From positions 62,001 through 126,000 of the forward strand of contig JADKGC010000010.1 in NCBI GenBank assembly GCA_016717205.1: a DNA stretch of 64,000 nt, given 5' to 3'. Both the position numbers and the translations under genes were made by a program. Below, one piece after another: positions 27,243 to 35,724 of this stretch. Each line of letters opens with the position of its first letter. Within the stretch, counting starts at the first letter, position 1. The notes beneath the pieces are model-generated. The model saw only the letters and a list, made by a program, of their open reading frames with translations. It searched no databases and was not told where the DNA came from. The DNA comes from Candidatus Flexifilum breve (GTDB lineage Bacteria; Chloroflexota; Anaerolineae; Aggregatilineales; Phototrophicaceae).

Positions 27243-27830
27243 ATGGAAATCCAAGTTCGGGGTGACGATCTTAAGATCACAGAGACGCTGGAAGAGTATG
27301 CTCAGAAGAAGCTTGCACGGTTGGACAAATACCTGCCGAACATTCAGGACGTACGTGTAGATTTCTCCCGCCAGCACACGCGCCGCGGCGATAACATCTT
27401 GAGCGCGCAAATCACCATTCGCCACCAGCGCGGAGCGATCCTCCGCGCCGAAGAGAGCAGCGCCGGGGACGCCGAAGCCGCGCTGAACCTCGCCATCGAC
27501 AAGATTCACCGCCAGATCGAGCGCTTCAAGAGTAAACGGAACCGCAAGGGACGGACCCGCTTCAGCGCCTCGGTCGAAGAGCTGGCGGCAGCGGAAACCG
27601 TGCCGGATATTCCCTCGCAGGCGGAGATTGATGAAGCGCTGGAGGAAGAACCCATCGTCCGCCACAAAGAGGTCTACGTCACGGCGATGAACGAGGAAGA
27701 CGCCATCGAGCAGATGGAACTGCTCGGTCACACGTTCTTCATCTTCTTCAACGACCAAACGCAAGCGCTCAATGTGGTCTACAAGCGCCGCACCAGCGGC
27801 TACGGCGTGCTCATCCCAAAGACCGAGTAG
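27243..27830 (+). CDS. hpf: Long-form ribosome hibernation promoting factor
   Basis: 195 residues, ATG with AAGGAG six bases upstream. N-terminal HPF/YfiA domain (about 1-100): MEIQVRGDDLKITETLEEYAQ at its start and VRVDFSRQHTRRGDNI-type strands, ending in DKIHRQIERFKSKR. A linker of about 30 residues leads to the C-terminal dimerisation domain (about 140-195) with VRHKEVYVTAMNEEDAIEQM and LLGHTFFIFFN. The long form joins two 70S ribosomes into inactive 100S dimers in stationary phase. Confidence 0.95.
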   Translation: MEIQVRGDDLKITETLEEYAQKKLARLDKYLPNIQDVRVDFSRQHTRRGDNILSAQITIRHQRGAILRAEESSAGDAEAALNLAIDKIHRQIERFKSKRNRKGRTRFSASVEELAAAETVPDIPSQAEIDEALEEEPIVRHKEVYVTAMNEEDAIEQMELLGHTFFIFFNDQTQALNVVYKRRTSGYGVLIPKTE

Positions 27831-27875
27831 CACCCTCACCCTGACTTAAGAGGAAACGGCCTAACTGGTAGAGTC

Positions 27876-27905
27876 AGTCGGGGCGCACAGCTGTGCGCCC
27901 CGACT
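27876..27905. repeat. 30-bp perfect palindrome
   Basis: Arms agtcggggcgcacag and ctgtgcgccccgact, no loop, between the convergent hpf gene and the GT2 operon. Shares ggggcgcac with the element at 4371-4400. Followed by ttgttt, so it may act as a terminator for hpf. Confidence 0.88.
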
Positions 27906-27915
27906 TGTTTAACTG

Positions 27916-28674
27916 TTATGTGACCTTCTTCTGCCACAATCCCCGCAGCAGCCTATATTTCCGCAGTTCGTAGCGCGCCATCAGCAGCCCCATGTGCAGC
28001 CCGTGCAGCCCATCGATATAGCCCTTGAGCGTGACAAAGCGCCACCAGAACTGCCGCAGCGGCTGAAGCACATAGTTCTGCGGCTTGGGGCGAATCCCCT
28101 GCTCAAACAGAATCTGCGCGTCGTATGCGGAATACGCCCGCTGCTTCTTGTGAAACTGCGCGACATCCTGGTAGTTGTAGTGGATGAACGGGTGGTCGAG
28201 CGTACCGCACGCCTGCTTCAGCACCGTGACCTCGTGCACGCGGCGTTCCGGGTCGAAGTGCGCCTCGCCGACTTTGAGCAAGCGCGTCTGATAATCGGGA
28301 AACCAACCGCCGCCCCGCGTTCGGTGACCGAACATGTAGTTCTCCCGGGGAATGCGCCACCCGGAATAGCCCGCCAAGTCGATCTTCTGACGCGCTTCCT
28401 GCGCCAGTTCCGGCGTGACGCGCTCGTCGGCATCGACGAACAACACCCAGTCCACCTGCCCGGTGACCGCCTGCAGCGCCGCATTGCGCTGACGGGCATA
28501 GTCCTCGAAGCGATTCTGCATCACGGTTGCGCCTGCCGCTTGCGCCAACTTCACAGTGTGATCCGTGCTGAACGAGTCGAATACGATCACTGTATCGGCA
28601 AAGCGCACTGATTCCACGCACGCCGTGATATGCGCTTCTTCGTTATACGTCAGGATAATCGCCGCCAGCCGCAT
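27916..28674 (-). CDS. GT2 glycosyltransferase, WaaE/KdtX-like
   Basis: 252 residues, ATG at 28674, one base after the upstream stop. GT-A fold start LAAIILTYNEEAHITACVESVRFAD, nucleotide-sugar site VIVFDSFSTDHT, and VDWVLFVDADERVTPEL with the metal-binding DAD. RIPRENYMFGHRTRGGGWFPDYQTRLL and the C-terminal DGLHGLHMGLLMARYELRKY are typical of the WaaE-like beta-glucosyltransferase group. Sugar and acceptor unknown. Last gene of a minus-strand operon. Confidence 0.92.
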   Translation of the reverse strand: MRLAAIILTYNEEAHITACVESVRFADTVIVFDSFSTDHTVKLAQAAGATVMQNRFEDYARQRNAALQAVTGQVDWVLFVDADERVTPELAQEARQKIDLAGYSGWRIPRENYMFGHRTRGGGWFPDYQTRLLKVGEAHFDPERRVHEVTVLKQACGTLDHPFIHYNYQDVAQFHKKQRAYSAYDAQILFEQGIRPKPQNYVLQPLRQFWWRFVTLKGYIDGLHGLHMGLLMARYELRKYRLLRGLWQKKVT

Positions 28675-28675
28675 G

Positions 28676-29590
28676 TTATGCCCTTCCCAACGCCAGCGCC
28701 CGGATAGTGCGGTAGGCGTCGCGTTCCGCGCCTGCGGGAGTGCGCCAGAGTTTATAGGTCATGCCGAGCGCGATCAGCAACCGCGCCGCGACAACTTTGG
28801 GCGGGCTGTGATGCTTGGCGTACAAGCGCAGGCGGCTTTTCCACAATTCGATCACCATGCGCGGGCGCACCTGCACCGTGCTCTTGCCCGCGAAATGCGT
28901 CACCAACGCGCCGGGCACGCTCTGCACCTGCCACCCCGCATCGCGAATCCGCCACGCCCAATCGACTTCCTCGCAGTACATGAAGAAGCCCTCGTCAAAC
29001 ATGCCCGTCTGCGCGATGACCTCGCGCCGCAGCATCATAGTCGCGCCGAGCACAAAATCGACCGGGAACGGTCGGCCCTGCGCATATAACTGCTTTGGGT
29101 AGCGCCCGTTGAAACTTCCTTCGAGGAGGCGTCCCGGCGTCGGAAAAAATTCCGTCCAGATCTGGCGCAGACCGGGGAAGCCATACGCGCCATGCTGAAA
29201 CGTCCCGTCACCGTACTCCAACTCCGCGCCGACCAAGCCAACTTTGGGATCGGACAGCAGGTGATCGTAGAGGCGGCGGGTCGCGCCGGCATGCGTGTGT
29301 GTGTCCGGGTTAAGCAGGTAGACGACGGGTGGCGGATCGTTGGCCATGATCTGGCGGATCGCGACGTTATTCGCCGCGCCAAAGCCAAGATTTTGTTCGC
29401 TGACGGTCAGCTTGACCTGCGGGAAGGCCGCGCGCACAGCCTCCGGCGTACCGTCGGATGACGCGCTGTCCACGACATACACATCCGCGTTCAGGCCGCT
29501 GGTGGCACAGTCGGCGTACAAGCTCCCGATAGCGTCCAGCACCAAGTCGCGCACATTCCAGGTGACGATGACGACGGCCAGATCAGCCAT
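28676..29590 (-). CDS. GT2 glycosyltransferase, rhamnosyltransferase-like (WbbL type)
   Basis: 304 residues, ATG at 29590. VVIVTWNVRDLVLDAIGSL begins the GT-A fold, then VDSASSDGTPEAV, GFGAANNVAI, YLLNPDTHTHAG with the metal-binding region, LVGAELEYGDGTFQHGAYGFP, FVLGATMMLRREVIAQTGMFDEGFFMYCEEVDWAWR, which is the hallmark of dTDP-rhamnosyltransferase-like GT2 enzymes. Such enzymes extend surface polysaccharides. Nine bases after the lipoprotein gene. Confidence 0.93.
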   Translation of the reverse strand: MADLAVVIVTWNVRDLVLDAIGSLYADCATSGLNADVYVVDSASSDGTPEAVRAAFPQVKLTVSEQNLGFGAANNVAIRQIMANDPPPVVYLLNPDTHTHAGATRRLYDHLLSDPKVGLVGAELEYGDGTFQHGAYGFPGLRQIWTEFFPTPGRLLEGSFNGRYPKQLYAQGRPFPVDFVLGATMMLRREVIAQTGMFDEGFFMYCEEVDWAWRIRDAGWQVQSVPGALVTHFAGKSTVQVRPRMVIELWKSRLRLYAKHHSPPKVVAARLLIALGMTYKLWRTPAGAERDAYRTIRALALGRA

Positions 29591-29599
29591 AGGCGACCG

Positions 29600-30559
29600 C
29601 TAACTGCCCGCCATTTCGCCGAGATCGACGCCGGTGCGGGTGATCGCCGTGCGGATGGCCGTCAGACTGTCCGAGTCCGCTTCCACCAGCGCGTCCTGAC
29701 CGAGCAGCGGCTGTAACAACGTGTTGCGCGTGCCATTGGCGATGGCGGTCAGCGCCGCGGTGAGCGCTTCTGCCTGCCCCAATGGCAGACTCTCGGGATA
29801 CGTCAGCACGCCGATGGGCAGATCGAGGCCGCCCGACAAAGTGCGCACGCGGCTGTTGGCCGTCGCATAATCCGCCTCAGACATCCCCGCCGCGTCGCAG
29901 TCGCCATCTTCTAGGGCGCGGATCAGCGCGGGTACGTCTTCGTAATCGGTGATGGTCGTAAAGCTGGCAGTGGAGAAATTACTCTGCGCCAACATGATCG
30001 AGGGGAGAAGCCACGTATAGAAATCAGTCGCGCTCACCCGGCAGAAGGTCTTGCCCGCCATGTCGTCGATGCTGGAAATGCCGCTGCGTGTGTTCACCGC
30101 CAGCACTGCGCGCGTGTTGAGACTGTCCTCGCGGGAGACCTGCAGTACCGCCGTGCCGCAATCCTGAGCATCGGCAGCCGTGTAGGCAACCCCATTCAGC
30201 CACGCGACCGTCACCGGGTCGCTCACCGAATTGCACAACGCGCTGATCGCTTCCGCGTCGGTAGCGCTGCGTTCGATTTCCACAATCAGGCTCGTCTCGT
30301 CGAGGAGCGCCGCTTGCAGACCGTCAATCGCCACCTGAACCTCATCCTCGGTGCTGCTCGTCGCGCCGACGGCGAACACCATGCGAATCGCATTTCCTTC
30401 CGCGCCAACCGGAATCGGCGTGGCGACCGGAGGCAGCGAGGTCGAACGCGGTGTCGGCGACAGCGTGGGCTGTGAGACGGGTCCCGCGTCACCGCGCCGG
30501 CACGATGACAGCGCCGCCGCGAGACTGAGGCACAGGAGGAGGGTGAACAGGCGTTTCAT
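29600..30559 (-). CDS. Solute-binding-like lipoprotein (PhnD/phosphonate-type fold)
   Basis: 319 residues from the ATG at 30559, chosen because AAGGAG lies seven bases upstream; a longer frame from 30616 lacks this. Signal peptide with lipobox ALSSC at about 16-20, a Thr/Pro-rich linker, then a two-lobe periplasmic-binding fold: IRMVFAVGATSSTEDEVQVAIDG, SDPVTVAWLNGVAYTAA, AVLAVNTRSGISSIDDMAGKTFC and DVPALIRALEDGDCDAAGM. The order is that of PhnD-like binding proteins. No ABC permease or ATPase is nearby, so ligand and partner are unknown. Confidence 0.75.
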   Translation of the reverse strand: MKRLFTLLLCLSLAAALSSCRRGDAGPVSQPTLSPTPRSTSLPPVATPIPVGAEGNAIRMVFAVGATSSTEDEVQVAIDGLQAALLDETSLIVEIERSATDAEAISALCNSVSDPVTVAWLNGVAYTAADAQDCGTAVLQVSREDSLNTRAVLAVNTRSGISSIDDMAGKTFCRVSATDFYTWLLPSIMLAQSNFSTASFTTITDYEDVPALIRALEDGDCDAAGMSEADYATANSRVRTLSGGLDLPIGVLTYPESLPLGQAEALTAALTAIANGTRNTLLQPLLGQDALVEADSDSLTAIRTAITRTGVDLGEMAGS

Positions 30560-30599
30560 GGCGCGACTCCTTATCGAGAGGGGATACCTCATTCTATGC

Positions 30600-30983
30600 T
30601 CAATTCGCGGCCTCAATCACAAAAATCTCACGTGGGCCGACGTTGCGGTTGCGTTCGCTGACTGCCACATACTCGTGGATCAACCCGGCAAAACAGTTTT
30701 GCGGGTTCAGGTTCTCGATGCGGTTCATGCGGATGCCGCCCCAGACCACGCTCGTTTCACCGGGCATGAGGTAGTAGTAGGTATTGCCGCTCTCCGGGTC
30801 TTCGACCGCCGTAAGTTGATCGCGCGTGCCAACCGCCCAGCGCCACGGGTAACTCGCCGCCGCCGTCTGGCACTCAATGCCGACGCGCCACGCGCCCGCC
30901 TCTTCCATCCAACCAAGCGCCGGGGCACGCTGATCCCAGTCATAGACCGCGCCCGGTTCGGGGCCGGTTGTGCGGATCGGCAC
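30600..30983 (-). CDS. Small protein of unknown function
   Basis: 127 residues from a GTG at 30983, six bases after the upstream stop; the ribosome site is weak. No signal peptide or helix is evident. It is rich in Trp/Tyr/Asn, with YDWDQRAPALGWMEEAGAW, GETSVVWGGIRMNRIENLNP and a C-terminal strand REIFVIEAAN. Likely a beta-rich domain. The tight spacing between a membrane-anchored Ig-like protein and a lipoprotein suggests a shared envelope job, but with no signal it would be cytosolic unless the start is wrong. Confidence 0.6.
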   Translation of the reverse strand: MPIRTTGPEPGAVYDWDQRAPALGWMEEAGAWRVGIECQTAAASYPWRWAVGTRDQLTAVEDPESGNTYYYLMPGETSVVWGGIRMNRIENLNPQNCFAGLIHEYVAVSERNRNVGPREIFVIEAAN

Positions 30984-30989
30984 GTCGCT

Positions 30990-31988
30990 CTAATTCTCCA
31001 CCGTCAGCTTGAAGACCAGCACATCGCCCTGCATGACATCGAGGCGGGTCATATCGACGGCTTGCAAGTCTGATGGCAGCGGCGCAAGCTGGCCGATCTG
31101 GTCGCGGGTGGAGGCATACGCTTCAGCCCACGGCACCACTTCCCAGACCACGCTGACGCCCACGGGTTGCGGGATGATCTGCGCGAGCGGTTTGCCACCC
31201 GTCTGGATCGTCAACTCAGATTCGCGCTGCACGCGCTGCCCCACCGCATCCTGCGCATGCACAATCAGCGGATAGGTGCCGTCCGGCGGCGGGTTCGCGC
31301 CGAGATCGACGCCGCCCTCGTAATCGAATAAATGCCGTCCTGCTTCGCCGGGGCGCGCATCTTCGAAGCGCTCCGACATATACAGCGGCTCACCATTCGC
31401 ATCGATCAGGTAAGCGGTCAGCGTGGCTTCTTTGGTGAGGAACACGTTGATCTGCGAACGATCCGCAATGCCATCCTGATTCGGCGTGAAGATTTGCGGA
31501 AAGACCGTGAAATCGGTGAGCAGCGGCAGCGGCGCGTCGCCATCGACGATGTTAAGCGTGCCGCTCTGTTCGGCGGTCTCGCCCGCTTCAGTCGTCGCGA
31601 TCAGCCGCCACGTATACGCGCCATCGGGCATCAGGCGCTGCAAAATCTGCTGATCGCCGAAGTCCTCGCCATCCAGCGCAAAGCCATCGACCACGCCGCT
31701 GAACTGGACGCGATAATCGCCGGGAATGCGCGGCTCATCCTGGCGGAAGGCGAACACCTGCCCGTCTGCACCTTCCAGCGTGAGTGACACGCGGGCATTT
31801 TTCGTCAGGGTATATGAGAAGATGGCAATATCGTCGCTGCCATCGGCATTCGGCGTGATGGTGTCGGTTGAAAACTGCGCCGCCGGGATCAGCGGTTGGT
31901 TGGGCGCTACCACCGCCAGACCAATGATGATCACGACGATCACGACCACCAACGCGGCGATTAGAGTCAGCCAAATCGGGATTCGCAT
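30990..31988 (-). CDS. Membrane-anchored protein with FlgD/Ig-like repeats
   Basis: 332 residues from the ATG at 31988; a TTG nine codons upstream is possible. A single anchor helix at about residues 3-27 puts the rest outside. Two modules begin with the motif ITPNADGSDD (about 45) and FTPNQDGIADRS (about 165), the calcium-type TPNxDGxxD pattern that opens FlgD-like or gliding-motility C-terminal-type Ig domains, each followed by strands and PDGTYPLIVHA- or PDGAYTWRLIA-type edges. A role in the cell envelope is probable; no catalytic site is seen. Confidence 0.75.
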   Translation of the reverse strand: MRIPIWLTLIAALVVVIVVIIIGLAVVAPNQPLIPAAQFSTDTITPNADGSDDIAIFSYTLTKNARVSLTLEGADGQVFAFRQDEPRIPGDYRVQFSGVVDGFALDGEDFGDQQILQRLMPDGAYTWRLIATTEAGETAEQSGTLNIVDGDAPLPLLTDFTVFPQIFTPNQDGIADRSQINVFLTKEATLTAYLIDANGEPLYMSERFEDARPGEAGRHLFDYEGGVDLGANPPPDGTYPLIVHAQDAVGQRVQRESELTIQTGGKPLAQIIPQPVGVSVVWEVVPWAEAYASTRDQIGQLAPLPSDLQAVDMTRLDVMQGDVLVFKLTVEN

Positions 31989-32071
31989 GTATTGAAACGT
32001 CCGTCCTTCTCCCAAAACAGCCGTTTAGTCTAACCGAGAGCGCCAGATCGCGCCAGATGGGAGGCATTCTG

Positions 32072-33142
32072 TTAGCCCCACGTCTCCCGTAGCACCCGCA
32101 GCCAATTGCGGTACGCGACCTTCTCCAAGTCGGATTGGCTGTACCCTTCCGCCCGCAGGGCAGTGAGCAGCTTGGGCAGCCCGCCCACATCGCCGAGCGC
32201 CAGCGGCATGTCCGCGCCGTCAAAATCGGACCCAAAGGCGACATGATCGATGCCAACCAGATCGCGCACGTAATTGATGTGCGCGGTAATCTGCGTGAGC
32301 GGCACATCCTGCTCAAAACTCGACTTCGGGTGCGTGTTGTTCGTCTCAAAGTTGATCCCCACTACCCCGCCGGAGTCCCCAATCGCCTTAAGCTGACCGT
32401 CAGTCAGGTTGCGCGTCGACGGGCAGATCGCGTGGACGTCAGCGTGCGTGACGACCAGCGGCGCTCTCGACAAAGCCGCGACTTCGAAGAACCCGACTTC
32501 GTTCAGGTGCGCGAGGTCGAGGAGGATGCCGAGATCGTTACAGGCCGTGACCAAGCGCTTGCCCGCCTCGGTCAGCCCGTCGCCAATATTTGGCGTGTCT
32601 GGAAAGCGGAACGGAACGCCATAGCCGAACGCATTCGGTCGACTCCAGACGACACCAATCGAACGTACCCCGCGCTCGTAATACGCTTCCAAGTTGCTCA
32701 GATCCGGGTGAATGGCCTCCGCCCCTTCGAGTTGCAGGACGAGCGCCAGCGTGTTCGCTTGGATTGACGCTTCCAGATCAGCGACCGTGAGCGCGATCCG
32801 TACTTCTCCCTGCGACTGTGAGGCCAACCCGTAGGCGAGGTCGAGATTCGCATCGGTGAAAGCCCGCGCATAGTCGGGGTCAATTGGGCTGCGCTCGGCG
32901 GCAATGTAGCCTTCGGCAGTGAACGTCACCCCATACGTCTGATCGAGTTCCGGTGAACCGGGCGGTGGCGGCGTGAAGATCGCGAAGAATCCGCCGCGCA
33001 GACCACCCTGCTGCGCACGCGGCACGTCCATGTGCCCGGCGAGGGTTCCGTGTAGAAACGCCGACTCGGCGGGTGCGCCGCCCCGGTACACCCGCGTCAG
33101 GGTATCGTTATGCCCATCGAAAACCGGGATAATTGGCGCCAT
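32072..33142 (-). CDS. Membrane dipeptidase, M19 family
   Basis: 356 residues from the ATG at 33142, with AAAAGGAG ten bases upstream. Zinc site residues His11 and Asp13 in FDGHNDTL, Glu in LQLEGAEAI, His in VVTHADVHAI. DLAHLNEVGFFEVAALSRAPLV, SGGVVGINF and HVAFGSDFDGADMPLAL are typical of renal-dipeptidase-type enzymes. The family cleaves dipeptides, often with D-amino-acid C-termini, and in bacteria may recycle cell-wall peptides. There is no signal peptide, so it should be cytosolic. Likely first gene of the six-gene minus-strand set, 83 bases before the Ig-like gene. Confidence 0.93.
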   Translation of the reverse strand: MAPIIPVFDGHNDTLTRVYRGGAPAESAFLHGTLAGHMDVPRAQQGGLRGGFFAIFTPPPPGSPELDQTYGVTFTAEGYIAAERSPIDPDYARAFTDANLDLAYGLASQSQGEVRIALTVADLEASIQANTLALVLQLEGAEAIHPDLSNLEAYYERGVRSIGVVWSRPNAFGYGVPFRFPDTPNIGDGLTEAGKRLVTACNDLGILLDLAHLNEVGFFEVAALSRAPLVVTHADVHAICPSTRNLTDGQLKAIGDSGGVVGINFETNNTHPKSSFEQDVPLTQITAHINYVRDLVGIDHVAFGSDFDGADMPLALGDVGGLPKLLTALRAEGYSQSDLEKVAYRNWLRVLRETWG

Positions 33143-33196
33143 CTGTTTGAAACTCCTTTTCCTCACCTGAACAGCCGAGCACCCATTTAACCGCGC

Positions 33197-33225
33197 TTTA
33201 CCCTACTGGCCAATTGCTGTAAAAT
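33197..33225 (+). promoter_or_regulatory. Promoter of lon
   Basis: TTTACC at 33197-33202 and TAAAAT at 33220-33225 with 17-bp spacing. No CIRCE- or HrcA-like repeat was seen. Confidence 0.5.
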
Positions 33226-33274
33226 AAGACCCATATTCCCCCATCTATTATTGTATCCACAGGACAACCCCGAT

Positions 33275-35722
33275 TTGACCGACCAGACTGGTATCAACCA
33301 ATTCTACGATGTCGAGAACGCCGATGTTGATGCGGACGGCTTGATCACCTGCGTGGTGATCCCGCTGCGCGATCAGGTGATCTTCCCGAATGTCGTCTCT
33401 CCTCTCCCCCTGCGCAGCAAAAAGGCCAGCGCGGGTGCGGAACATGCGTATATGTCGAACCAAACGGTGATCGGGCTGGCGCTCAAAAACCCGCTGCTCA
33501 CCGATGCTTCTGTCGATGACCTGTACCGCACGGGCGTGGAAATCGCCATCGGTCGGGTGCTGCGCCTCCCCGATGACTCGCAGAGCGCGCTCGGTCAGGG
33601 GCGGCGGCGCGTCGAGGTGACCGAGTTCACCCAGACCGAGCCGTACTACATCGCCAAAGCGCGCCTGCTCGACGAGTCGAATCCATCAACCAAGAAGACC
33701 AGCGCCACCATGCAGGCCGCGCTCAATCTGTTCCGGCAGGCCGTCGAACTGAATGATAACCTGCCCGAAGAAGTGCTGCTCTACGCGCTCAACGCGACCA
33801 GCCCCGGCTGGCTCGCGGATCTGATCGCGTCGACGCTCACGCTGCCGATGGACGAACGCCAGCGCCTACTGGAAAACCTCGACGCCGAAGCCCGTCTCAG
33901 CCGCGTGACCGAACTACTCGGTCAGGAACTGAGCGTGCTGGAACTGAAGGATGAGATCACCAGTCAGGTGCATCAGGAGATGGATCGCACGCAGCGTGAA
34001 ATCTACCTGCGCGAACAGATGCGCGTCATCCAGAGCGAACTCGGCGAAGAAGATGTGTTCCAGCAGGAACTGGACGAAGTGCGCGAGCAGATCATCAACG
34101 CCGAACTGCCGCCCGAAGTCCACGAGAAGGCGATGAAGGAACTGTCGCGCCTCGCCATCATGACGCCGATGGCGCCTGAAGTGGGCATTGTCCGCACCTA
34201 TATTGACTGGCTGACCGCGCTCCCGTGGCACGACGCGACAGAAGATCAGCTTGACGTGGCGCGCGCGCAGAAGATTCTCGACGAGGAGCACTACGGCCTG
34301 CCGAAGGTCAAGGATCGCATCCTCGAATACATCGCCGTGCGCAAGCTTGCGCCGGAACAGCTCAACAGCCCGATTCTGTGCTTCGTTGGGCCGCCCGGCG
34401 TCGGCAAAACTTCGCTCGGCAAGAGCATCGCGTCCGCATTAGGGCGTGAATTCGTGCGCGTCAGCCTGGGCGGCGTGCGCGACGAGGCCGAAATTCGCGG
34501 CCATCGGCGCACCTATATCGGCGCGCTGCCCGGGCGCATTTTGCAGACTATTCGCCGCGGCGGGAAAATCAACCCAGTGTTCATGCTCGACGAGATCGAC
34601 AAGCTCGGCATGGACTTTCACGGCGATCCCTCGGCGGCGCTGCTGGAGATTCTCGACCCGGAGCAGAACAACGCCTTCTTCGACCACTATCTGGACGTGC
34701 CCTATGACCTGTCGAAGGTGCTTTTCATCACCACGGCGAACGATCTCGACCCACTGCCGCCCGCATTGATGGATCGCCTCGAAATCATCGAGTTCAACGG
34801 CTACACCGAAGAGGAAAAACTGGCGATTGCGCGCAAATTCCTCATCCCCAAGCAGATCGAGATGAACGGTCTGGCGGATAAGAAAGTCGTCTTCGAGACG
34901 CCCGCGCTGCAAACCATCATCCGCGAATACACTTATGAGGCGGGGGTGCGCAACCTCAACCGCGAGATCGCCAACATCTCGCGCAAGGTCGCGCGCCTGA
35001 CGGCGGAAGGCAAACGCTACCCGCATCAGATCACGCCCAAGCATGTCGAAAAACTGCTCGGCCCGCCGCCCTTTGACGACATTCGCGCCAATGATCAGGA
35101 CGAGATCGGCATCGCGACCGGGCTGGCGTGGACACCGTTCGGCGGCGATGTGCTGACCATCGAAGTCTCGATCCTCGCGGGCAAAGGCAACCTCATGCTC
35201 ACCGGGTCGCTCGGCGATGTGATGCAGGAATCGGCGCAGGCCGCGTTGAGCTATCTGCGCTACCGCGCGGACGAGTTCGCCGTGCCCTACGACGACTTCG
35301 ACAACTTCGACATACATGTCCACTTGCCCGAAGGCGCAGTGCCCAAAGAAGGGCCGTCGGCGGGCATCACGCTGGCGACCGCGCTGATTTCGGCGTTCAC
35401 CGAGCGCAAGGTCCGCAGCGACTTCTGCATGACGGGCGAGATCACGCTGCGCGGCAAGGTGCTGCCCGTCGGCGGCATCAAAGAGAAGGTGCTGGCGGCG
35501 CGGCGCGCCCGGGTTAAGCATGTCGTGCTGCCCGCGCAGAACGAAAAAGACCTTGTGGATATCCCGAAAGAGGCGCTGGCTGACCTCACAATCCACCCGG
35601 TCAAAGACATGCAGCAGGTGTTGGATCTGGTTCTGCTCGAACCGCCCACGGGCGAACGGCGGTTGGATCGTATCCGGCGCGAGCGCGACAAGGACGACAA
35701 AGACGAGTCGGACGACGAATAA
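33275..35722 (+). CDS. lon: ATP-dependent protease Lon
   Basis: About 815 residues. No ATG fits; the TTG at 33275 has AGGA ten bases upstream, while the frame is open to a TTG at 33251 with no site, so the start is uncertain. N-terminal substrate-binding domain (about 20-200, CVVIPLRDQVIFPNVV), a coiled helical region, AAA+ module with P-loop GPPGVGKT at 372-379 and Walker B VFMLDEIDKLG, and the protease domain with Ser695 in PKEGPSAG and Lys738 in GGIKEKVL, spaced as in E. coli Lon. The tail RRERDKDDKDESDDE is unusually charged. Degrades damaged and regulatory proteins in the cytosol. The next gene follows two bases later. Confidence 0.97.
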   Translation: MTDQTGINQFYDVENADVDADGLITCVVIPLRDQVIFPNVVSPLPLRSKKASAGAEHAYMSNQTVIGLALKNPLLTDASVDDLYRTGVEIAIGRVLRLPDDSQSALGQGRRRVEVTEFTQTEPYYIAKARLLDESNPSTKKTSATMQAALNLFRQAVELNDNLPEEVLLYALNATSPGWLADLIASTLTLPMDERQRLLENLDAEARLSRVTELLGQELSVLELKDEITSQVHQEMDRTQREIYLREQMRVIQSELGEEDVFQQELDEVREQIINAELPPEVHEKAMKELSRLAIMTPMAPEVGIVRTYIDWLTALPWHDATEDQLDVARAQKILDEEHYGLPKVKDRILEYIAVRKLAPEQLNSPILCFVGPPGVGKTSLGKSIASALGREFVRVSLGGVRDEAEIRGHRRTYIGALPGRILQTIRRGGKINPVFMLDEIDKLGMDFHGDPSAALLEILDPEQNNAFFDHYLDVPYDLSKVLFITTANDLDPLPPALMDRLEIIEFNGYTEEEKLAIARKFLIPKQIEMNGLADKKVVFETPALQTIIREYTYEAGVRNLNREIANISRKVARLTAEGKRYPHQITPKHVEKLLGPPPFDDIRANDQDEIGIATGLAWTPFGGDVLTIEVSILAGKGNLMLTGSLGDVMQESAQAALSYLRYRADEFAVPYDDFDNFDIHVHLPEGAVPKEGPSAGITLATALISAFTERKVRSDFCMTGEITLRGKVLPVGGIKEKVLAARRARVKHVVLPAQNEKDLVDIPKEALADLTIHPVKDMQQVLDLVLLEPPTGERRLDRIRRERDKDDKDESDDE

Positions 35723-35724
35723 AC

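Noticed and set aside
30600..31300. Possible duplication between the 127-residue protein and the C-terminus of the Ig-like protein
   Set aside because: Both contain SVVW and TRDQ, but in opposite order, so they do not align.
34439..35596. 385-codon minus-strand frame within lon
   Set aside because: Shadow of the Lon protease domain.
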